Shown piece by piece: positions 31,106 through 36,949 of a stretch of DNA of 36,949 nt. Where the stretch lies: assembly GCA_001899585.1 (NCBI GenBank), contig MKWE01000031.1, forward strand, positions 480,399 to 517,347. Direction: 5' to 3'. The stretch is from Rhodospirillales bacterium 70-18 (GTDB lineage: Bacteria > Pseudomonadota > Alphaproteobacteria > Acetobacterales > Acetobacteraceae). How positions within the stretch are numbered: the stretch's first letter is position 1; each line of letters opens with the position of its first letter. The notes beneath the pieces were generated by a model, which saw only the letters and a list, made by a program, of their open reading frames with translations, was not told where the DNA came from and did not search any database. The position numbers and the translations under genes were made by a program.

Positions 31106-33568
31106 ATGGCGGCGGCGACGCAGGCACGACGGCTGGCATCCCCCGAATTGCGGTCGCTGATCGGCCGGCGGCTGGCCGAGTTCGGCGCGCTGCTGCTGGC
31201 GGTGGTGGGCGCCGGCCTGCTGGTGGCGCTGGCCAGCTACAACAAGCTGGACCCCTCGCTGAACACCGCGACCTCCGGCCATGCCGGCAACCTCGTCGGG
31301 CCGCCCGGGGCGATTGTGGCCGACCTGCTGCTGCAGGGCTTCGGCGCCGCGGGGGCGCTGCCGGGGCTGGCGCTGCTGGCCTGGGCGTGGCGAATCACCG
31401 CCGGCCGGGGCCGTGAGGGCGCGGGCGGCGGGCTGGCGATCCGGGTGGCCGGGCTGCTGGCCGCCATGCCGGTGCTGGCCGCCGTGCTGGCGGGCATTCC
31501 CGGCCCGCATGGCCAGCCGATCGTCTGGCCGGCCGCCGCCGGGCTGGGCGGGGCGGCCGGGCGGATGATCGCCGGCGGCACGCTGGCCGCCGGGCGCGGC
31601 CTGCTGGGGCCGTTCGGCGGCGTGGCGGTCTGGGGCCTCGCCGTGGTGCTGGCGGTGGCGCTGACGCTGTTGGCGCTGGGGCTGACCGCCGGGGAATGGC
31701 GCGCGGCCGGGCGCGCGGCGCGCCGCTCGGTGGCCGCGCTGCGGATGGCCGCACAGGTCACCGGCCGGGCGGCCGCGCGCGCCGGGGCGGCCGGCGCCTG
31801 GGTGATCCACAAGGTCAACGGCACCCGCCCGGTGCGCCGCGAGATGCCCGGCGAGCTGCCCGACGAAATGATGGACGACGCCGCGCCCGAAGCCGCGCGC
31901 GACCGCCGCGCCGAGGCCGCGCCGCTGGTGGCTGGCGGGCCGCTGGCCGCCCGCGCCGAACCCAAGGCGGCACCCCAGGCCGCCCCGCCCGGCGCCCCCT
32001 TGGCCACCAGGCTCGCCAAGCGCGGCCGTGCCGAGAAGCCGCCGATGGAGGAAGTCGGCTGGCGCTTCCCGCCGATCGAGCTGCTGGCCCGCGCCCCCGG
32101 CCGCGCCGCCTCCGGCGCGCCCAGCCGCGAGACGCTGGAGGCCACCGGGCGCATGCTCGAATCGGTGCTGGCCGATTACGGCGTGCAGGGCCGCATCGTG
32201 GACCACCAGCCCGGCCCCGTGGTGACGCTGTACGAACTGGAACCTGCCCCCGGCATCCGCGCCGCCCGGGTGATCGGGCTGGCCGACGACGTGGCGCGCA
32301 GCCTGTCGGTCACCGCGGTGCGCATCGCCACCGTGCCCGGCCGCAACGTGATCGGCATCGAGGTGCCGAACGCCAGGCGCGAGACCGTCTATCTCAGCGA
32401 ACTGCTCTCGGCGCCGGAATGGACTGAGGACAAGGGCACGCTGTCCCTGGCGCTGGGCAAGAACATCGGCGGCACCCCGGTGATCGCCGACCTCGCTCGC
32501 ATGCCGCATCTGCTGGTCGCCGGCACCACCGGCTCGGGCAAGTCGGTCGGCATCAACGCGATGATCCTGTCGCTGCTCTACCGCCTCTCGCCCGACCAGT
32601 GCCGGCTGATCATGATCGACCCGAAGATGCTGGAACTCTCGGTCTACGAGGGCATCCCGCACCTGATGGCCCCGGTGGTGACCGAGCCGGCCAAGGCCGT
32701 GGTCGCGCTGAAATGGACCGTGCGCGAGATGGAGCGCCGCTACCGCGCGATGAGCCAGCTCAGCGTGCGCAACATCGGCGGCTACAACCAGCGCGTCGCC
32801 GAGGCGGCGGCCCGTGGCGAGATCGTCAACCGCCGGGTGCAGACCGGCTTCGACAGCGAGACCGGCAAGCCGGTGTTCGAGGACCAACCGCTCGCCCTGG
32901 AGAAGCTGCCCTTCATCGTGGTGGTGATCGACGAGATGGCCGACCTGATGATGGTCGCCGGCAAGGAGATCGAGGCCGCCGTCCAGCGCCTCGCCCAGAT
33001 GGCGCGCGCCGCCGGCATCCATGTGGTGATGGCCACCCAGCGCCCGTCGGTGGACGTGATCACCGGCACCATCAAGGCCAACTTCCCCACCCGCATCAGC
33101 TTCACCGTCATCAGCAAGTTCGACAGCCGCACCATCCTGGGCGAACAGGGCGCCGAACAGCTGCTGGGCCAGGGCGACATGCTCTACATGGCCGGCGGCG
33201 GGCGCATCGGCCGCGTGCACGGCCCCTTCGTCTCCGACCGCGAGGTGGAGGAGGTGGTGGCCTTCCTGCGCGAGCAGGGCGAACCCGCCTACCTGGAGGA
33301 AGTCACCGAGGCCAGCGACGAGTCCGAAGCCTCCGCCATGTCCGGCATCGCCGGCGGCAGCGACGGCGAGAAATCCCTGTTCGACCAGGCGGTGGACGTG
33401 GTCGCCCGCGAGGGCAAGGCCAGCACGAGCTTCATCCAGCGCCACCTGCAGATCGGCTACAACCGCGCCGCCAAGCTGATCGAGCAGATGGAGAAGGAAG
33501 GCATCGTCGGCCCGGCCAACCACGTCGGCAAACGCGAGGTGCTGGTGCGCCGGCCGGACGAGGACTAG
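31106..33568 (+). CDS. ftsK: DNA translocase FtsK
   Basis: This 820-residue membrane-anchored ATPase moves chromosome dimers at the division septum and activates XerCD recombination. About four membrane segments lie in residues 20-190 ([65 protein letters not shown]), then an Ala/Pro/Glu-rich linker to about 330, then alpha and beta motor domains with Walker A GTTGSGKS (473-480), Walker [11 protein letters not shown] (about 603-612) and the GDMLYM segment. The gamma winged helix (from about 755, [27 protein letters not shown]) recognises KOPS. ATG 31106 has GGAGA 6 bases upstream. The linker is short compared with E. coli FtsK (1329 residues). Confidence 0.95.
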   Translation: MAAATQARRLASPELRSLIGRRLAEFGALLLAVVGAGLLVALASYNKLDPSLNTATSGHAGNLVGPPGAIVADLLLQGFGAAGALPGLALLAWAWRITAGRGREGAGGGLAIRVAGLLAAMPVLAAVLAGIPGPHGQPIVWPAAAGLGGAAGRMIAGGTLAAGRGLLGPFGGVAVWGLAVVLAVALTLLALGLTAGEWRAAGRAARRSVAALRMAAQVTGRAAARAGAAGAWVIHKVNGTRPVRREMPGELPDEMMDDAAPEAARDRRAEAAPLVAGGPLAARAEPKAAPQAAPPGAPLATRLAKRGRAEKPPMEEVGWRFPPIELLARAPGRAASGAPSRETLEATGRMLESVLADYGVQGRIVDHQPGPVVTLYELEPAPGIRAARVIGLADDVARSLSVTAVRIATVPGRNVIGIEVPNARRETVYLSELLSAPEWTEDKGTLSLALGKNIGGTPVIADLARMPHLLVAGTTGSGKSVGINAMILSLLYRLSPDQCRLIMIDPKMLELSVYEGIPHLMAPVVTEPAKAVVALKWTVREMERRYRAMSQLSVRNIGGYNQRVAEAAARGEIVNRRVQTGFDSETGKPVFEDQPLALEKLPFIVVVIDEMADLMMVAGKEIEAAVQRLAQMARAAGIHVVMATQRPSVDVITGTIKANFPTRISFTVISKFDSRTILGEQGAEQLLGQGDMLYMAGGGRIGRVHGPFVSDREVEEVVAFLREQGEPAYLEEVTEASDESEASAMSGIAGGSDGEKSLFDQAVDVVAREGKASTSFIQRHLQIGYNRAAKLIEQMEKEGIVGPANHVGKREVLVRRPDED

Positions 33569-33576
33569 CCCATCCC

Positions 33577-35031
33577 GTGACCGACCGCGCCGCCCTGTGG
33601 TGGCTGATCCTGGCGGCCAGCCTGGTCCGCCTGCTGATGGCCCATGCCATCGGCCTGGGGATCGACGAGAGCTACATGGTCGCCGCCGGGCGCACCCTGC
33701 GCCTGGGCTATTTCGACCATCCGCCGATCGCCTGGTGGCTTTCCTCCGGCATCGCCCATCTGCTGGGCAGCGAGGCGCCGGTGGTGGTGCGGCTGCCCTT
33801 CGTGCTGCTCGGCGCCGCCTCCACCTGGATGGTGGCCCGGCTCGGCGAGGATTTCGCCGGGCGGCGGGCGGGGCTGTGGGCGGCGCTGGCCTTCACCCTG
33901 GCGCCGGTGTTCGGGGTGACCAGCAGCGGCTGGGTGCTGCCGGACGGGCCGCTGAACGCCGCCCTGCTGGCCATGGGCCTGTGCCTGGTGCGGGCGCTGC
34001 GGGCCGATCGGGGCGGGTGGGGCTGGTGGCTGGCGGCGGGTGCAGCGGGCGGGCTGGCCCTGCTGTCCAAATACACCGCCGTGCTGGCCCTGGCCGGCGC
34101 TTTCGCCTACCTGCTGACCCAGCCGCGGGACCGCCGCTGGCTGGCCCGCCCGCAGCCCTGGGCGGCGGCGGTGCTGGCAGCGCTGCTGTTCGCGCCGGTG
34201 ATCCTGTGGAACGCCGAACATGGCTGGGCCTCCCTGGCCTTCCAGGGCGGCCGGGCAGAGGCGGTGCGGCTGCAACCCTTCGGCCCGCTTGCGGTGCTCG
34301 GCGGCGCCGCGCTGTTCCTGCTGCCCTGGATCTGGGCGCCGATGATGGCCGAATTCGCCCGCGCCCTGCGCCGCGGCCCGGCCGACCGCGCCGCCTGGCT
34401 GCTGTGCTGGCTCGGCGCCGGGCCGATCCTGCTGTTCGCCGTGGTGGCGCTGTGGTCCCGCCACGTGCTGTTCCACTGGGCCGCCCCCGGCTACCTGTTC
34501 CTGTTCCCCCTGCTCGGCGCCGCCCTGGCCCGCTGGGACCCGTCGCACCCCGCCATCCGCCGCACCGCCGCCGCCACCACGGCGCTGCTGCTGGCGGCCC
34601 TGGCCGTGGTGGCGATCGAGGTGCGCTGGAACCCCGTGCCGCTGCCTAAGGACCCGGCGCTCCAGGCCATCGACCTCACGCCGCTGCGTGCCGCCCTGGC
34701 CCGGCGCGGCCTGCTCGGCCGGGTGATCGCGGCACCCAACTGGTCGGACACCGGCAAGGTGGATTACGGCCTCGGCGGCGCGGTGCCGGTGCTGTGCCTG
34801 AACACCGACGCCCGCGAATACGCCTTCGCCCCCGGCCCGGCGGCGCATCTCGGCCAGGACATCCTGATCGTCGCACCCCGCCAGGACGCCGCCCGCATCC
34901 AGGCGGCCTACGGCGCGCTGTTCGACCGTATCGACACCCTGCCTCCCGCGCTGCTGGACCTGCCGGGCCGGCCGGGCCACGCGGTGCCGCTGTTCCTCGG
35001 CCGCCGGCTGCGGCACTGGCCGCCGCGTTAA
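33577..35031 (+). CDS. GT39/ArnT-like membrane glycosyltransferase
   Basis: This 484-residue multi-pass protein has about ten hydrophobic segments and the periplasmic loop motif IGLGIDESYMVAAGRTLRLGYFDHPP, with the acidic pair Asp30-Glu31 typical of the dolichol/polyprenyl-phosphate-mannose-type transferases (family 39/83). The C-terminal 120 residues after the last helix form a soluble domain (VLCLNTDAREYAFAPG). It likely moves a sugar from a polyprenyl-phosphate donor to lipid A or a surface glycan. GTG 33577 is 8 bp after the ftsK stop, so it can be read from the same transcript; ATG 33637 is an alternative start. The acceptor is unknown. Confidence 0.85.
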   Translation: MTDRAALWWLILAASLVRLLMAHAIGLGIDESYMVAAGRTLRLGYFDHPPIAWWLSSGIAHLLGSEAPVVVRLPFVLLGAASTWMVARLGEDFAGRRAGLWAALAFTLAPVFGVTSSGWVLPDGPLNAALLAMGLCLVRALRADRGGWGWWLAAGAAGGLALLSKYTAVLALAGAFAYLLTQPRDRRWLARPQPWAAAVLAALLFAPVILWNAEHGWASLAFQGGRAEAVRLQPFGPLAVLGGAALFLLPWIWAPMMAEFARALRRGPADRAAWLLCWLGAGPILLFAVVALWSRHVLFHWAAPGYLFLFPLLGAALARWDPSHPAIRRTAAATTALLLAALAVVAIEVRWNPVPLPKDPALQAIDLTPLRAALARRGLLGRVIAAPNWSDTGKVDYGLGGAVPVLCLNTDAREYAFAPGPAAHLGQDILIVAPRQDAARIQAAYGALFDRIDTLPPALLDLPGRPGHAVPLFLGRRLRHWPPR

Positions 35032-35066
35032 CCGGATCGCAACTCCCGCGCGCGAGACTGCGGCGC

Positions 35067-35291
35067 ATGATCTCCCCCGGTTCCCTGTCGGCCTTCTCCA
35101 CCGCCAACGGCGTCGGCACCGCCCGCCAGCCGGCCCGCACCCCACCGCCCCCGGCCGGCGTGCAACCGGCCCGCGCCCAATCCGCCCAGCCGCAAACCCT
35201 GCAGGCCCGCCCCGGCGCCCAGCCCCAACCCGGCCAGAACCAGCCCGGCCAGCCCCTGCCCCGCGGCTCCCTGCTCGACCTCTCGGTCTGA
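35067..35291 (+). CDS. small proline-rich hypothetical protein
   Basis: This 74-residue candidate begins ISPGSLSAFSTANGVGTARQ, continues with a Pro/Gln/Ala-rich linker (PARTPPPPAGVQPARAQSAQ and PGAQPQPGQNQPGQ) and closes with LPRGSLLDLSV. The regular Gly-Gln-Pro spacing and the non-random ends make it likely to be translated, but no family is recognised. It starts 35 bp after the glycosyltransferase gene. It has no signal peptide. It might be a disordered adaptor; GC bias alone can also give Pro/Ala-rich frames, so I keep confidence moderate. Confidence 0.5.
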   Translation: MISPGSLSAFSTANGVGTARQPARTPPPPAGVQPARAQSAQPQTLQARPGAQPQPGQNQPGQPLPRGSLLDLSV

Positions 35292-35300
35292 CCCCTCCCG

Positions 35301-35337
35301 CGCCGCCGCGCGGGGATTGAAACTCCGCCGCCGCGCG
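35301..35337. repeat. direct repeat CGCCGCCGCGCG, 25-bp period
   Basis: CGCCGCCGCGCG occurs at 35301-35312 and 35326-35337, with GGGATTGAAACTC between, in the 60-bp space before the Nudix gene. This is the only notable content of that spacer. Confidence 0.6.
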
Positions 35338-35351
35338 TGCACCCTTCCGCC

Positions 35352-35897
35352 ATGGCCGAGTTCGTCCGCCAGATCCCGGAAGGCGACAACCGCGAGCGCA
35401 TGATCTGCGCCGATTGCGGCCATATCGACTACCAGAACCCCAAGATCGTCGTCGGCGCCGTCGTCGCCCATGCCGGCCGCGTCCTGCTCTGCCGCCGCGC
35501 CATCGAGCCGCGCCGCGGCTACTGGACCCTCCCGGCCGGCTACATGGAACTCGGCGAAACCGTCCAGGACGGCGCCCTGCGCGAGGCGTGGGAGGAAGCC
35601 GAGGCCCGCATCGCGCTCGACGGCGTGCTGGCCCTCTACAGCATCAGCCGCATCGGCCAGGTGCAGGTGATCTTCCGCGCCCGCTTCGCCGACACCCCCG
35701 CCTTCGCCCCAGGCCCGGAAAGCCTGGACGTCGCCCTGTTCGCCTGGGAGGACATCCCGTGGGACGACCTGGCCTTCCCCACCGTCCGCTGGTCCCTGCG
35801 CGCCTGGCGCGACAACCCGGCGGGCCCGCTCGGCGCCCCCGCCGGCAACCCCGCCGAAGACCCGCGCGGCGCCGGCCGGATGGAACCGAGGCCCTGA
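35352..35897 (+). CDS. Nudix hydrolase with short zinc-ribbon-like N-terminus
   Basis: This 181-residue hydrolase of nucleoside diphosphate derivatives has an N-terminal CADCGHIDYQNPK half-ribbon (Cys19, Cys22), then a Nudix fold with box GYMELGETVQDGALREAWEE (63-82). The catalytic and metal Glu residues of REAWEE are present, but the final conserved Gly of the box is Glu84 (EEAEARI). The VGAVVAHAGRVLLCRRAIEPRRGYWTLPAG part resembles alphaproteobacterial ADP-ribose-type Nudix proteins. The C-terminus is Pro/Gly-rich and probably disordered. It is convergent with the lipoprotein gene, 4 bp apart. The substrate is unknown. Confidence 0.88.
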   Translation: MAEFVRQIPEGDNRERMICADCGHIDYQNPKIVVGAVVAHAGRVLLCRRAIEPRRGYWTLPAGYMELGETVQDGALREAWEEAEARIALDGVLALYSISRIGQVQVIFRARFADTPAFAPGPESLDVALFAWEDIPWDDLAFPTVRWSLRAWRDNPAGPLGAPAGNPAEDPRGAGRMEPRP

Positions 35898-35901
35898 GCG
35901 C

Positions 35902-36336
35902 CTACCGCGCGTAGACCCGAACCTCTCGCGCCGGGCTGCCCGCATCGCCGCGCACGCCGATATGCACCCGATCCGGCGGCACCCCCAGCGAGGCCAGCCC
36001 GTTGGCCACGGCAGTCGCATCCGCCGCGCCCTGGCGGATGAAGCGGTCCCGCACCTCCGGCGGCGCCGCCGTCGGCACCGGCGTCGTCACATCGAACTGC
36101 ACCGCCGGATTGCGCCCCTGGGCCGCGTCCACCGCCTCCGACAGCGCCGGCCCCCAGTCCAGCCCCGGCTGGTCGAACGGAATCGTCAGCAGCGGCGGCG
36201 CCGCCGCCCGCGCCCGCGCCCGCGCCGCCGCATCGGCCGCCGGCGCCTGCGGCGTCCGCTCGAACGTCCGCTGGTCGATCAGCGTGCAGCCGGACAAGGC
36301 CAGCGCCGCCGCGCACAGGATGGGGGTCAGCCGCAT
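35902..36336 (-). CDS. putative lipoprotein, OmpA-like C-terminus
   Basis: This 144-residue exported protein has a type II signal peptide and lipobox ALALSGC (Cys17), so it is likely anchored in a membrane facing the periplasm. Then follows an Ala/Arg-rich linker (RTPQAPAADAAARARARAAA) and a domain with DVTTPVPTAAPPEVRDRFIRQGAADATAVANGLASLGVPPDRVHIGVRGD, which has the look of the peptidoglycan-binding OmpA-like fold (A-x-x-V-x-N-x-L-x-x-x-G-V-x-x-x-R-V). The family is not known to me. ATG 36336 has AAGGAG 8 bases upstream; ATG 36342 is only 2 bases from it. It is divergent from the amidohydrolase gene. Confidence 0.7.
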   Translation of the reverse strand: MRLTPILCAAALALSGCTLIDQRTFERTPQAPAADAAARARARAAAPPLLTIPFDQPGLDWGPALSEAVDAAQGRNPAVQFDVTTPVPTAAPPEVRDRFIRQGAADATAVANGLASLGVPPDRVHIGVRGDAGSPAREVRVYAR

Positions 36337-36420
36337 TCGCATCGCTCCTTCAAGGTGTTGAAGCTTGCAGGAAGCGGCCGACTGGGCAAGATGCACGCCC
36401 GCAGGAGAGAACCAGGGCAC

Positions 36421-36949
36421 ATGAGCACGACCACCAACCCCGCCACTAACCAACGCATCGACGGCAAGCGGCTGTGGGACAGCCTGATGGACATGGCCCG
36501 CTTCGGCGCCACCCCCAAGGGCGGCGTGCGGCGCCTCACCCTCACCGATATCGACCGCCAGGGCCGCGACCACTTCCGCGCCAATTGCGAGGCCGCCGGC
36601 CTCACCGTGCGCATCGACGCCATCGGCAACATGTTCGCCCGCCGCCCCGGCCGCGACCCCAACCGCCTGCCCGTCCTGATGGGCAGCCACCTCGACAGCC
36701 AGCCCTCCGGCGGCAAGTTCGACGGCGCGCTCGGCGTCATCGCTGGCCTGGAGGTCATGCGCAGCCTCAACGACCTCGGCATCACCACCGAAGCCCCGAT
36801 CGAGCTGGTCAACTGGACCGACGAGGAAGGCAGCCGCTTCGGCCACTCCCTCATGGGCTCCGGCGTCTGGGCCGGCGTCTACACGCTCGACAAGGTGCAC
36901 ACGCTGGCCGACCTCGAAGGCATCACCGTGAAAACGGCGCTCGACGCCA
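36421..36949 (+). CDS. M20-family amidohydrolase (N-carbamoyl-L-amino acid hydrolase/allantoate amidohydrolase-like), 3' truncated
   Basis: The first 176 residues run off the window end. Start ATG 36421 follows AGGAGA at 36403-36408. The N-terminus NQRIDGKRLWDSLMDMARFGATPKGGVRRLTLT fits the hydantoinase/carbamoylase (HyuC/AmaB) and allantoate amidohydrolase family. Zinc-site residues are seen as His90 in LMGSHLDSQ, Asp101 in KFDGALGV, and Glu135/Glu136 in NWTDEEGSRF. It would cleave N-carbamoyl amino acids, ureidoglycolate or beta-ureidopropionate; the choice needs the rest of the gene. It is divergent from the lipoprotein gene. Confidence 0.9.
   Translation, partial: MSTTTNPATNQRIDGKRLWDSLMDMARFGATPKGGVRRLTLTDIDRQGRDHFRANCEAAGLTVRIDAIGNMFARRPGRDPNRLPVLMGSHLDSQPSGGKFDGALGVIAGLEVMRSLNDLGITTEAPIELVNWTDEEGSRFGHSLMGSGVWAGVYTLDKVHTLADLEGITVKTALDA

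Noticed and set aside
29516-33523. Very long open frame of 1335 codons on the minus strand, opposite gloB to ftsK
   Set aside because: It is a high-GC shadow: it lies antisense to well-recognised genes (gloB, GST, ftsK), is His/Gln/Arg/Gly-rich, and shows no domain.
35291-35323. Sequence CGCGGGGATTGAAAC, resembling the 3' end of type I-C CRISPR repeats
   Set aside because: It occurs once, with no second copy at repeat-spacer distance and no cas genes in the window, so there is no array.

Overview
The window is about 70% GC and densely packed, with GC-saturated third codon positions, frequent 4-bp ATGA/GTGA gene overlaps, and products and spacer repeats typical of Alphaproteobacteria. The gene set (class II DAHP synthase, DUF3297, DUF2783, DUF985 cupin, two RraA-fold proteins, a NitT/TauT importer with a CaiB-type CoA transferase) and the GGGGC-NNN-GCCCC and AAAGTTTTTTGGTTCTTTT spacer repeats suggest the family Acetobacteraceae (Roseomonas/Rhodovastum-like). 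That placement is an inference. No rRNA, tRNA, IS element, phage gene or CRISPR array was seen.

Region 1 (1-6015): a 5'-truncated hypothetical gene that seems to be cut short by a TGA, then two hairpins, then a minus-strand operon read from 5977 to 615: GntR/FCD regulator, ABC ATPase, class III CoA transferase, periplasmic NMT1/TauA-like binding protein and two SsuC-like permeases. The CoA transferase sits between the transporter genes and overlaps the ATPase gene by 4 bp, so import and CoA activation of an organic acid are probably coupled. A TTGTCGACAG-type site lies just upstream of the regulator.

Region 2 (6077-9449): a minus-strand metal-chelate uptake operon (DUF2946 metal-binding-like protein, Tat-exported binding protein, FecCD permease, ATPase). 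Region 3 (9624-15173): a YghU-type glutathione transferase divergent from peptidase T, then a minus-strand MarR / CinA-like / amylo-1,6-glucosidase-like cluster. Region 4 (15278-18095): MBL-fold protein, FAD monooxygenase and DUF2783 protein, a likely aromatic catabolic module divergent from MarR. It ends in a long inverted repeat shared with the convergent DUF3297 gene.

Region 5 (18242-27423): an aldo/keto reductase and an RraA-like protein on the plus strand. The minus strand carries RraA-like, cupin, succinate-semialdehyde dehydrogenase, glutathione reductase, class II DAHP synthase and a nicotinate phosphoribosyltransferase-like gene. Spacers carry three copies of an AT-rich hairpin repeat and a second copy of the GC-rich double-hairpin repeat.

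Region 6 (27579-36949): an unrecognised 218-residue protein whose Thr-x5-Cys-x14-His pattern resembles the CNF1/BLF1/CheD glutamine-deamidase superfamily (the most interesting item here). It is followed by a methyltransferase, glyoxalase II, a GST, a DUF985 cupin, the cell-division DNA translocase FtsK, a GT39-like membrane glycosyltransferase, a small proline-rich protein, a Nudix hydrolase, a lipoprotein, and the start of an M20 amidohydrolase cut by the window end.
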